From DATBLE01 sp963764565 (lineage in GTDB: Bacteria; Actinomycetota; Thermoleophilia; Gaiellales; Gaiellaceae), in NCBI GenBank assembly GCA_963764565.1, contig CAVXTD010000008.1, positions 124,001 through 188,000 of the forward strand: a stretch of 64,000 nt of DNA, read 5' to 3'. The notes below the pieces were generated by a model. It was given only the letters and a program-made list of their open reading frames with translations. It had not been told where the DNA came from and searched no databases. The position numbers and the translations under genes are program-made. Below, piece by piece: positions 1 through 8,271 of this stretch (position 1 is the first letter of the stretch; each line of letters opens with the position of its first letter).

Positions 1-2
1 TC

Positions 3-242
3 CAGCTGCGCTACCTCCAGACGCTGCTCGAGCTCGGCTCTTCACAGGCGACGACGATCGTCTTCCCGGCGCCGATCGACCTGATCACACCGTTCCTGGA
101 ACGCGCGAGGCCAGAAGCAGGACTGACGGGCGCGTTCCACGGGCTGCGCCCGGAGTCTACGACTGCGCGGCCCGCTCGCGGAACCGCTGGGCGGCGTCGA
201 TCGCGGCGTCGAGGCTCAAGCCCTTGTCTTTCCCCTGCTTGA
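3..242 (+). CDS. Slipin/stomatin-like SPFH protein, C-terminal fragment
   Basis: The gene enters from outside the window, so only its 3' end is visible. Translation from base 3 gives LRYLQTLLELGSSQATTIVF followed by APIDLITPFLERA, which matches the C-terminal end of the SPFH (band 7) domain of bacterial slipins: a conserved LRYLQTL helix followed by a short STIVFP-PIDLL-like strand. Slipins are membrane-anchored oligomeric scaffold proteins. The frame stays open for about 35 more residues of basic, low-complexity sequence to a TGA at 240-242, which overlaps the convergent regulator gene by 86 bp. That tail looks non-native, so the true stop may lie near 125 with an indel hiding it. Confidence 0.6.
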   Translation, partial: QLRYLQTLLELGSSQATTIVFPAPIDLITPFLERARPEAGLTGAFHGLRPESTTARPARGTAGRRRSRRRGSSPCLSPA

Positions 243-450
243 TCAGCATCACCGTCTCGACCGCGGCCAGGTCGTACGTGCGCTGTTTCTTTCCCTTGGT
301 CGGGATCTGGGCCTTGTTCGTCCAGTAGTCGAGCTGCATCTTCGAGATCCCCGCGATCTGGCAGACCTGGCCGAGATACAGCTCCACCTTGCCCAGGCGC
401 TCGACAAGATCGACCGGTTCCAGGAAATCGACGTGCCCGCTGAACGCCAT
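157..450 (-). CDS. MerR-type helix-turn-helix regulator, 97 aa
   Basis: A small protein with a winged-helix DNA-binding domain of the MerR type at about residues 25-70. The recognisable stretch is YLGQVCQIAGISKMQLDYWT, followed by a segment ending in RTYDLAAVETVMLIK, as in the DNA-binding half of MerR/HspR-like regulators. No effector domain follows the short C-terminal helix, so it resembles the compact MerR-like proteins often found in actinobacteria. The ATG at 450 was chosen over longer readings because AAAGGA sits about 8 nt upstream and the upstream extension is low-complexity. It lies 85 bp downstream of gyrA on the same strand and could be co-transcribed. The target is unknown. Confidence 0.7.
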   Translation of the reverse strand: MAFSGHVDFLEPVDLVERLGKVELYLGQVCQIAGISKMQLDYWTNKAQIPTKGKKQRTYDLAAVETVMLIKQGKDKGLSLDAAIDAAQRFRERAAQS

Positions 451-535
451 GAGGACATCCTTTTCCGAGACGTTCGGACCCTCTGGAGCGTTTCTATCAC
501 CCTCGCCCGCGCTTGTGAAGGCCGGGCCGGCGGCG

Positions 536-3061
536 TCAGCCGGTGGGCGGCGCGGGGGTCTCGGCCTCCGCAGGATCGTCGTCGTCACCGTTCGTGGATT
601 CGACGACGGGAGCGATGCTCGAAACCGTCTCACCCTTACCGAGCCGCATCACGATCACACCCTGAGTTGCTCTGCCGAGCCGCTTGACTTCGTCGACGGC
701 CATCTTGATCACCGTGCCGCCGGTGGAGATCAGCATCAGCTGGTAGCCGTCCCTGACGACGCGAGCGCCGGCGAGCTTGCCCTTCGCGCCGGTCAGCTGC
801 ATCGTCTTCACGCCGAGGCCGCCGCGGCCCTTGCGGGGGTACTCGCGCACCGGCGTGCGCTTGCCGTACCCCTGCTCGGTGACGACGAGCAGGTCGTCGT
901 CGTCACGGGCGGTCGCGATCTCGATTACCTCGTCGCCCTTGCGCAGACGCATCCCCTGGACGCCCGAGGTCGCCCGGCCCATCGGCCGGGCCTGGTCCTC
1001 GTGGAAGCGGATCGCCTGACCGCTGCGCGAGACCATGAGAATGTCGTCATCGCCGCTCGAGTGGCGGACGCCGACGAGCTCGTCCTTGTCGCGCAGGTTG
1101 ATCGCGATGATCCCGTCGGCCTTCAGCGGGGTGTTGTACTCGGCCAGCTTCGTCTTCTTGACCATCCCCTTCTTGGTCGCGAAGACGAGGTGCTCCGACT
1201 CGGCGAAGTTGCGCGTCTGGACGACTGCGCGGATCTGCTCGTCCTGCCGAAACGGAAGCAGGTTGACGATGGCGCGGCCCTTCGACTGGCGGGAGCCGAG
1301 CGGAAGCTCGTGCACCTTGAGCCGGTAGATCTTGCCCACCGAGGTGAAGAAGAGCAGGTAGTCGTGCGTGGAGGCGACGAACAGGTGCTCGATGTAGTCG
1401 TCTTCCTTCATGTCCATGCCCATCACCCCACGCCCGCCGCGGCGCTGCTCTCGATAGGCCGTGACGGGGAGGCGCTTGATGTAGCCCGAGCGCGTGATCG
1501 CGATCACCATGTCCTCCTCCGCGATCATGTCCTCGAGCTCCAGCTCGCCCTCGTCGGCGACGATCTCGGTGCGGCGCGGGTCGCCTTTGCCGTAGATCTG
1601 CTTGATCTCGAGCAGCTCCTCCTTGATCACGCCGTCGATCCGAGCCTCGTCGCCGAGCAGCTGCCTCAGCTCGGCGATCCGCTCCTGGAGGTCGGCGTAC
1701 TCGATCTCGACCTCCTTTCGCGCCAGACCGGTCAGGCGCGCGAGGCGGAGGTCGAGGATCGCCTGCGCCTGGATCTCGCTCAGCTCGAAGGACTTCATCA
1801 GCTCGTCGCGGGCGGCGTCGGTATCGGCCGCGCCGCGGATCAGCGCAATCACCGCGTCGAGGTTGTCGAGGGCGATCAGGTACCCCTTGAGGACGTGCGC
1901 GCGTTCCTCGGCTTTGCGCAGCTCGTACTTCGACCGGCGGGTGACGACCTGCCGCTGGAAGTCGAGGTAGTGCCGGATCAGCTCGACGAGCGACAGCGTC
2001 TTCGGGACGCCGTCGACGAGCGCGACGGCGTTGTAGCCGAACGACGTCTGGAGTGTGGTGTGCCTGAACAGCTTGTTCAGGGCGACCTGGGGAACCGCCT
2101 CGCGCTTCAGCTCGACGTAGATCCGCATCCCCGACTTGTCCGAGTGGTCCTGGAGCGAATCGTCGGTCATCGGCACCTCGGTGAGGATCTTGCTCTCGAC
2201 GAGCTCGGCGATCTTCTCGATCACGCCGCCCTCGCCGCCCTTCCGGACGCCGTACGGCAACTCGGTGATGATGATCGCGTTCTTGCCGCCGCGGAGCTCC
2301 TCGATGTGGGCCTGGCCCCGCACGACGATGCGGCCGCGGCCCGAGCGGTACGCGTCGCGGATGCCGCCGCGGCCGACGATCGTCCCCCCGGTCGGGAAGT
2401 CGGGCCCCTTGATGTGCTTCGAGAGGCGCTCGACGTCGATCGTCGGGTCGTCGATCATCGCCACGATCCCGTCCACCACCTCACCCAGGTTGTGTGGCGG
2501 CATGTTGGTCGCCATGCCGACGGCGATCCCCGATGAGCCGTTCACGAGCAGGTTCGGGAAGCGGGACGGCAGCACCGAGGGCTCCCGCTGGGAGCCGTCG
2601 TAGTTGGGGACGAAGTCGACCGTGTCCGCGTCGATCTCGCGGACCAGCTCGGTCGCCATTCGTGACAATCGGCACTCGGTGTAGCGCATGGCAGCTGCGG
2701 AGTCTCCGTCCACCGAGCCGAAGTAGCCCTGGCCGTCGACCAGCGGGTAGCGCATCGAGAACGGCTGGGCGAGCCGAACGAGCGCTTCGTAGATCGCCGA
2801 GTCTCCGTGCGGGTGGTACGAGCCCATCACGTCGCCGACGACGCGCGCGCACTTCCGCGTCGGCCGGTTCGGCTGCAATCCGTTGTCGTACATGCTGTAG
2901 AGCACCCGGCGGTGCACCGGCTTCAGCCCGTCACGTACATCGGGGAGCGCTCGGCTGACGATCACGTGCATCGCGTAGTCGAGGAAGCTGGAGCGGATCT
3001 CCTGCTCGAGCTCGCGCGGCTCGACGCGGCTGCCCGGCGTGGGTGGAATCAACTCGGACAT
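536..3061 (-). CDS. gyrA: DNA gyrase subunit A
   Basis: An 841-residue GyrA, the breakage-rejoining subunit that works with GyrB to introduce negative supercoils. The N-terminal winged-helix/tower domain is complete, with the RALPDVRDGLKPVHRRVLY block at about 40-58. The active-site Tyr lies in AAAMRYTECRLS. The C-terminal half contains the GyrA beta-pinwheel repeats and a GyrA-box-like motif (QRRGGRGVMGM). An acidic tail of about 20 residues ends the protein. The ATG at 3061 overlaps the gyrB TGA by one base (TGATG), so translation is coupled. The same frame runs upstream into gyrB only because of the gyrB frameshift. Confidence 0.97.
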   Translation of the reverse strand: MSELIPPTPGSRVEPRELEQEIRSSFLDYAMHVIVSRALPDVRDGLKPVHRRVLYSMYDNGLQPNRPTRKCARVVGDVMGSYHPHGDSAIYEALVRLAQPFSMRYPLVDGQGYFGSVDGDSAAAMRYTECRLSRMATELVREIDADTVDFVPNYDGSQREPSVLPSRFPNLLVNGSSGIAVGMATNMPPHNLGEVVDGIVAMIDDPTIDVERLSKHIKGPDFPTGGTIVGRGGIRDAYRSGRGRIVVRGQAHIEELRGGKNAIIITELPYGVRKGGEGGVIEKIAELVESKILTEVPMTDDSLQDHSDKSGMRIYVELKREAVPQVALNKLFRHTTLQTSFGYNAVALVDGVPKTLSLVELIRHYLDFQRQVVTRRSKYELRKAEERAHVLKGYLIALDNLDAVIALIRGAADTDAARDELMKSFELSEIQAQAILDLRLARLTGLARKEVEIEYADLQERIAELRQLLGDEARIDGVIKEELLEIKQIYGKGDPRRTEIVADEGELELEDMIAEEDMVIAITRSGYIKRLPVTAYREQRRGGRGVMGMDMKEDDYIEHLFVASTHDYLLFFTSVGKIYRLKVHELPLGSRQSKGRAIVNLLPFRQDEQIRAVVQTRNFAESEHLVFATKKGMVKKTKLAEYNTPLKADGIIAINLRDKDELVGVRHSSGDDDILMVSRSGQAIRFHEDQARPMGRATSGVQGMRLRKGDEVIEIATARDDDDLLVVTEQGYGKRTPVREYPRKGRGGLGVKTMQLTGAKGKLAGARVVRDGYQLMLISTGGTVIKMAVDEVKRLGRATQGVIVMRLGKGETVSSIAPVVESTNGDDDDPAEAETPAPPTG

Positions 3062-5443
3062 CAGACGTCCAGGAACCGGACTTCGCGGGCGTTCGTCTCG
3101 ATGAACTCGCGGCGCGGCTCGACCTGATCGCCCATCAGGCGCGAGAACCACAGGTCGGCCGCGGTGGCGTCCTCGACATCGGCGCGGATCAGCAGCCGGC
3201 GCGACGGGTCCATCGTCGTCTTCCAGAGCTCGTCCTCGTTCATCTCGCCGAGCCCCTTGAAGCGCGTGATCTGGAGGCCCTGCTTCGCGAGCTCGAGTGC
3301 GAGCTCGCGCAACTCGTCGAACGTCTCGGCCGTTTCCTCGCGCTTGCCGTGGCGGACCGTGAACGGCGGCAGCCCGCCGACCGCTTCGGCGACGCGCGAG
3401 TACGCCTTGCGCACGTTTGCGTAGACAGGCGACGCCAGCAGCTCGGCCGGGACCGAGATCGTCGTCGCGGCGCTCGTCTCCGTTTCGATCAGGCGCACCG
3501 TGAGAGCGTCCTTGCCGGCCTCGGCTTGGATCGTATGGGCGGTGATCTCTCGCTCTGCGATCACCTTCGCCGCCGTCGGCGGGGGTGACCGCATCGCTCT
3601 CGGCGAGGCGGTGCTCGACGACAAAGTCGGCCGCGGCGTGGCCCCAGTCGGAGCGCATGCGGGCCGACCAGCCGTCGAACTCGGTCAGCGCGCGCTGGAT
3701 CCGTCCGTAGCGGGCCTCGGTCAGCTTCACCTGGTCGCCGCCCCGTGCCGTGATCACCAGGTCGCCGAACTTCTCGCGGACGAGCATGTCCTCGAGCTGG
3801 GAGTCCTTCTCGAGGTAGGTCTGGTCGCCGCCATGCCGGACGAGGTACAGCGGCGGGACGGCGATGAAGATGTGGCCCCGGTCGAACAGCTCAGGCATGT
3901 GCCGGTACAGGAACGTGAGCACGAGCGTGCGGATATGCGCGCCGTCGACATCGGCGTCGGTCATGACGATCACGCGGTTGTAGCGCAGCTTTGCGAGGTC
4001 GAACTCGTCGCCGATGCCGGTGCCGATCACCTGCACGAGCGACTGGATCTCGGTGTTCGAGAGCACCTTGTGGATGCGGTTCTTCTCCGAGTTGATGATC
4101 TTGCCGCGCAGGGGCAGGATCGCCTGGTTGGACTTGTCGCGGGCCTGCTTGGCCGAGCCGCCCGCGGAGTCGCCCTCGACGATGAAGAGCTCGGTCAGCT
4201 CGGGGTCGCGGATCTGGCAGTCGGCGAACTTCTTCGCCATCCCGCCGCCGAACGCGCCCTTGCGGCGGGTCAGGTCGCGCGCCTTGCGTGCGGCGAGCCT
4301 GGCGCGAGCGGCGGAGATCGCCTTCGTCATGATCTGCTTCGCGTCGCTCGGGTTCTCCTCGAGAAAGTCGGCGAGCCGCGCGTTCACCGCCGACTCGACG
4401 AACCCCCGCACCCACGGGTTGCCGAGCTTCGTCTTCGTCTGCCCTTCGAACTGCGGGTCCTGGAGCTTCACCGAGATCACGGCCGCCAGCCCCTCGCGCA
4501 CGTCCTCGCCCTCGAGGTTCTCCTCCTTCTCCTTCAGCAGCCCCTTGTCCCGCGCGTACTTGTTCAGGGTGCGGGTCAGGGCCGCGTTGAAGCCGGAGAG
4601 GTGCGCGCCCCCCTCGCTCGTATTGATGTTGTTGGCGAAGGAGAAGATCGACTCGGCGTACTTCGCGTTCCACTGCATCGCTACCTCGACGTGGCCTCGA
4701 TCGTCGGAGCCCTCGAGATAGATGATGTGCTTGTGGACGGGCTCTTTCGCCTCGTTCACATGGCCGACGAAGTCGCGGATGCCGCCCTCGTAGTGGAACT
4801 CCACCCGCTGGCCGTCGGCCCGCTGGTCGTCGAGGACGATGTGCAGCGCGCGCGTCAGGAATGCGGTCTCGCGCAGCCGCTGGGCAAGCGTCTCCACCGA
4901 CACGTCCAGCTCCTCGAAGATCTCCGCGTCGGGGAGGAACGAGATCGTCGTCCCAGTCTCGGGCGACACCCCGATCGCCTTCATGTCGCCCTTGGGCACG
5001 CCGCGCTCGAACTCCTGCCGCCAGATCTTCCCGTCCCGCTGTACGTCGGCGACCAGCCATTCCGAGAGCGCGTTGACGACTGAGACGCCGACACCGTGCA
5101 GTCCGCCGGAGACCTTGTAGCCCGCGTCGCCGAACTTTCCGCCGGCGTGCAGCGTCGTCAGCACGACCTCCAGCGCCGGGCGGCCCTGCTCCTTGACGAT
5201 GTCCACGGGGATCCCGCGGCCGCGGTCGGCGACGGTGACCGAGTTGTCGGGGTGGAGCGTCACCTCGATGTAGTCGTTGTGCCCCCCTAGCGCCTCGTCG
5301 ACGGCGTTGTCGACGACCTCGTAGACCAGCTGATGGAGGCCCCGCTGGCCGGTCGAGCCGATGTACATGCCGGGCCTGAGCCGGACCGGCTCGAGCCCTT
5401 CGAGGACGGTGATGTCCTTTGCGGTATACGCTGCTTCGGTCAT
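3061..5443 (-). CDS. gyrB: DNA gyrase subunit B, interrupted by one frameshift
   Basis: ATPase subunit of gyrase. The GHKL fold is clear (EVVDNAVDEALGG, DRGRGIPVD, GGLHGVGVSVVNALSEW), followed by the transducer and TOPRIM domain (ELFIVEGDSAGGSAKQARD, MTDADVDGAHIRTL). A large insertion follows before the C-terminal QITRFKGLGEMNEDELWKTT block, giving about 794 residues like the long E. coli-type GyrB. The frame breaks at about residue 620: coding continues one frame over from a G run at 3581-3585 (CCCCC in the sense strand). Removing one base there reads VTPPTAAKVIAERE and restores a full-length protein. Since gyrB is essential, an assembly error is the simplest explanation. The ATG at 5443 was preferred to an adjacent in-frame TTG. 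Confidence 0.93.
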
Positions 5444-5444
5444 C

Positions 5445-5480
5445 AAAAAAGCCCTGCAAATCAGCTATTTGCGGGCAAAT
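5445..5480 (-). promoter_or_regulatory. Overlapping ATTTGC/GCAAAT inverted repeats in the gyrB leader
   Basis: The short gap between dciA and gyrB contains GCAAAT at 5456-5461, ATTTGC at 5467-5472 and GCAAAT again at 5475-5480. The centre copy can pair with either neighbour (loops of 5 and 2 nt). On the minus strand the first hairpin is followed after 5 nt by six T residues, directly before the gyrB ATG. It could be an operator, a weak attenuator, or both; the stem is only 6 bp. A similar palindrome (ATTTGG-TCG-CCAAAT) lies at 60412-60426. Confidence 0.35.
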
Positions 5481-5489
5481 CGAAGTGTA

Positions 5490-5951
5490 TCAGAACGAGA
5501 GGTCGGCTGGGAGCTTTGCGAGCCCCAGCGCGACCGCTCTGGCGACCCGCTCACGTAGCTCCTCGTCCTCGATCTGCGCGGTTACTTCGGCGGCCCGTTG
5601 CAGGACTTCTTCGTCTGGGTCGGGCACCACCGCGTGAACGTCTTCGGCCCCTGCCAAGGGCGGTTCCGGAAGATGGCCGGCGGAGAATCGCAACCGGCTC
5701 GGCCCACTTTCGCCGAGCGTGTCGCGCAGGCGTCTCAGCATCACCGGGGCGAGCTGGCCGAGCTCGAACGCCCAGGTCGACGAGCTGGTGTTGACGTGGA
5801 GCGTCCCGTCCCGGGCGAGCCGGGCGGGCCACGCGTTCGCCGCAACCATCTCACCGACGGCGGCGGGCCAGGCGGCGACTATCTCGCGCATTCCGTCCTG
5901 AGCGCCGAACCGGGAGAGCTGCTTCTCGATCTCCGCGCCGAGCCGTTCCAC
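5490..5951 (-). CDS. dciA: DciA-type helicase loader (DUF721 family)
   Basis: A 153-residue DUF721/DciA protein. This family is the ancestral bacterial loader or operator of the replicative helicase DnaB. The conserved core lies in residues 20-85: AAWPAAVGEMVAANAWPARL, then DGTLHVNTSSSTWAFELGQL, then a PSRLRF strand, matching the KH-like fold of the family. The C-terminal 50 residues are acidic and charged. The gene sits between recF and gyrB, the usual actinobacterial position. Its GTG overlaps the recF stop by one base (TAGTG), implying co-expression with dnaA-dnaN-recF. Confidence 0.85.
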   Translation of the reverse strand: MERLGAEIEKQLSRFGAQDGMREIVAAWPAAVGEMVAANAWPARLARDGTLHVNTSSSTWAFELGQLAPVMLRRLRDTLGESGPSRLRFSAGHLPEPPLAGAEDVHAVVPDPDEEVLQRAAEVTAQIEDEELRERVARAVALGLAKLPADLSF

Positions 5952-6991
5952 TAGACGACGGTCCCGGGGGAGACGCGAAGGATCTGCGCGGGCTCGCCCG
6001 GCAACGCGTCGGCAGTGGTCGCGGTGATCAGCGTCTGGCCACGGCTCTGGACCTGCTCGACCAGCACCCGGCGGCGGCCGGGGTCGAGCTCGGAAAGGAC
6101 ATCGTCGAGGAGCAGGAGCGGCGGCTCTCCGCGGCGATCGGCCAGCAGTTCGGCCTCGGCAAGGAGCAGGGCGAGGACGGCGGAGCGCTGCTCTCCCTGC
6201 GAGCCGAACGCGCGCAGGTCGCGGGTCGCAGAGACAATCGACACGTCGTGGAGATGCGGGCCGAGCCCCGTCGAACCCCGCTCGAGATCGCGGTCGAGCC
6301 GTGACTCGAGCGCCTCCACGGTCGGCGGGTCGCCTTCGTAGGCGAGCCGTGCGGAGTCGATGCCGAGAGCGCCCGCCGACGCGTGGAAGAGCGGATCGAG
6401 CAGCTGTAGGGCCTCGACCCGCGACTCGACGAGCGACGCGCCGAGAGCGGCAACCTGCTCCGTCCAGGGCGCGAGCGCAGCGCGGTCACGACGCTTCAGG
6501 CCGGCGTTGCGCTGGGCAAGCGCGGCGGCGTAGCTCGCCGGCAGTGGCGAGCGGGACGGAAACAACCGTGCGAGCGATCGGTCGAAGTACGCCCGCCGGG
6601 CGGCTGGGCCACTCTTGACGATCGCTAGGCGATCGGGGGTGAAGACGAGCGTCGCGGTCTCGGTTCGCAACTGCTCGGCCGCCCGCAGGCGGGCGCCGTT
6701 CACCTCCGCGCGCTTGCCCTCGGCGGTCGACAGCGCGACACCGATCTGGATCGGAGCGTCACCTCGGGTTCCCTCGACGCGGATCCGAGCCGCACGCTCG
6801 CCGAACCGGATCAACTCCGCATCCGAGCGGGTGCGCGGAGAGAAGCCCTGGGTGCCGACGTGGAGCGACTCGAGGAGGTTCGTCTTCCCGGCACCGTTCG
6901 GGCCGACCGCGAGCACGAGGCCCGGCTCGAGTGACAACTCGAGCCGCGCGTAGCTGCGGAAGTTCGCCAGGAAGACCGACGCGGCGATCAG
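5951..6991 (-). CDS. recF: DNA replication and repair protein RecF, apparent CTG start
   Basis: A RecF SMC-like ATPase that loads RecA at gaps. The Walker A motif is AVGPNGAGKTNLLESL at about residue 30, the ABC-type signature region is SQGEQRSAVLALLLAEAEL, and the Walker B is PLLLLDDVLSELD. There is no ATG, GTG or TTG in a sensible position. Aligning the start of the family (M-11 residues-NFRxYARLEL) puts initiation exactly at a CTG at 6991, whose CTGA overlaps the dnaN stop. From there the protein is 346 residues, normal for RecF. The upstream open frame is Arg/Pro-rich and antisense-like, so it was excluded. Confidence 0.9.
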   Translation of the reverse strand: MIAASVFLANFRSYARLELSLEPGLVLAVGPNGAGKTNLLESLHVGTQGFSPRTRSDAELIRFGERAARIRVEGTRGDAPIQIGVALSTAEGKRAEVNGARLRAAEQLRTETATLVFTPDRLAIVKSGPAARRAYFDRSLARLFPSRSPLPASYAAALAQRNAGLKRRDRAALAPWTEQVAALGASLVESRVEALQLLDPLFHASAGALGIDSARLAYEGDPPTVEALESRLDRDLERGSTGLGPHLHDVSIVSATRDLRAFGSQGEQRSAVLALLLAEAELLADRRGEPPLLLLDDVLSELDPGRRRVLVEQVQSRGQTLITATTADALPGEPAQILRVSPGTVV

Positions 6992-8118
6992 CCGGCCAGG
7001 CGGATCGGCATGATCAGATACCAGAAGTCGTCGCCGGCGCCTTGGATCAGGCCGGGGCGGAGAGGGTCGATCAGCCGCAGCCTCATCTCCTCGCCGGGCG
7101 CCGACTCGATCCCGTCGCGGAGAAACTCGGCGTTGAACCCGATCTCGAGCGGGTCGCCGTCGAACCGGGCGGGCAGCGTCTCGCGGGCCTCGCCGACGTC
7201 CTGAGTCTGCGTCCACACCGTCACCTCACCGGCGGCAAACCGGAGACGCAGCGGCGAGTTACGGTGGGTCATGACCGAGGTTCTGCGGACAACCTCGAGG
7301 AACTCCTCGCGCGGCAGCGCGACCTCATGCTTGAACTCCTTCGGACGCAATTCGTCGAACTTCGGGAACTGACCTTCGATCCGGCGGGTTGTCAGCCACG
7401 TCGTGCCGACGCCGAACAGCACTTGGTTCTCCTGGACACCGAGTTCGACGGCCCCGCCTGCCGTCGCCAGGCGGCGAACCTCCTCGAGGGCCCGCGCCGG
7501 AATAATCGCTTCGAGGTCCGGTGCAGCGCCGTCGATTGCCGTCTCTTTGTACGCGAGCCGGTACGAGTCGGTCGCGGCCATCACGAGCTTGCCCTCGGCG
7601 ATACGAACCAGGATCCCCGTCAGAACCGGCCGAGCCTCGTCTCGTGACACCGCACGGCCGACCGCCGTCAGCGTTTCGAGCAGGGCGTCGGCGCTCACGC
7701 TGTATGTCGCCAGCGCGGCCGTGTCGGGCAGACGCGGAAAGTCCTCGGCGCTATAGGTGTTCAGCCGATATTCAGCCGGTCCGCAGCGCACCTGGAGCAC
7801 ATTCTCCTCGTCGCGATACTCCAGTTCGACCTCGCCCGCAGGCAGAAGCCGCGAGAGGTCGACCAGAAGGCGGCCCGGAACGACAACTGCGCCGTCTCCG
7901 TCCACGCGGGCGTCGATCGGAGCGCGGAGCGACAGCTCCATGTCGGTTGCAGCCAGCTCGGCCGACCCGGCCGACGCTCGCAGCAGGATCCCGCCGAGAA
8001 TCTGGACGGCCGTCCGACTCGAAACGCCGCGGGCGACGATCGCGAGCTTCTGGACGAGCTCCTCTCGCGAACACGTGATCTTGAGTCCGGAGCCGACTAC
8101 GGTTTCTGTTGAATTCAA
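6988..8118 (-). CDS. dnaN: DNA polymerase III beta subunit (sliding clamp)
   Basis: A 376-residue beta clamp that encircles DNA and tethers Pol III. All three clamp domains are present. The N-terminal block is SGLKITCSREELVQKLAIVA with VSSRTAVQILGGILL, the central domain has RPVLTGILVRI and ATDSYRLAYKE, and the protein ends in the conserved YLIMPIRLAG strand. Translation appears to start at TTG 8118, since no ATG or GTG precedes the conserved N-terminus. It ends 4 nt inside recF. The 153-bp gap to dnaA (8119-8271) is moderately AT-rich and includes a TTGTGCAC-like and a CCTCCACAG site but no clear gene. Confidence 0.97.
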   Translation of the reverse strand: MNSTETVVGSGLKITCSREELVQKLAIVARGVSSRTAVQILGGILLRASAGSAELAATDMELSLRAPIDARVDGDGAVVVPGRLLVDLSRLLPAGEVELEYRDEENVLQVRCGPAEYRLNTYSAEDFPRLPDTAALATYSVSADALLETLTAVGRAVSRDEARPVLTGILVRIAEGKLVMAATDSYRLAYKETAIDGAAPDLEAIIPARALEEVRRLATAGGAVELGVQENQVLFGVGTTWLTTRRIEGQFPKFDELRPKEFKHEVALPREEFLEVVRRTSVMTHRNSPLRLRFAAGEVTVWTQTQDVGEARETLPARFDGDPLEIGFNAEFLRDGIESAPGEEMRLRLIDPLRPGLIQGAGDDFWYLIMPIRLAG

Positions 8119-8271
8119 TTTAGATCTTTCAGTCGTAGTACATAGGGATTGTGCACGCCGGGGAAGACGTACGCATCCGGCGCAGTTTGGCGGTTTGCGC
8201 TGTGGGTCGCCGTTGGGGAGAACGCATGGTTGCGAACAGGCTGACGCTAAGCAACGGTTTCCTCCACAGAG

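Noticed and set aside
389..2536. Long plus-strand open frame opposite gyrA (715 codons)
   Set aside because: It is the mirror of a GC-rich coding frame: His/Arg/Asp-Leu-rich with no recognisable fold, and it overlaps a certain gyrA gene. The same applies to 3500-5083 opposite gyrB, 8491-9534 opposite dnaA and others.
536..5446. A single 1,636-codon GyrB-GyrA fusion
   Set aside because: The stretch from about 3060 to 3580 is out-of-frame noise in this reading, while the true GyrB C-terminus lies in another frame with a proper TGA overlapping the gyrA ATG.
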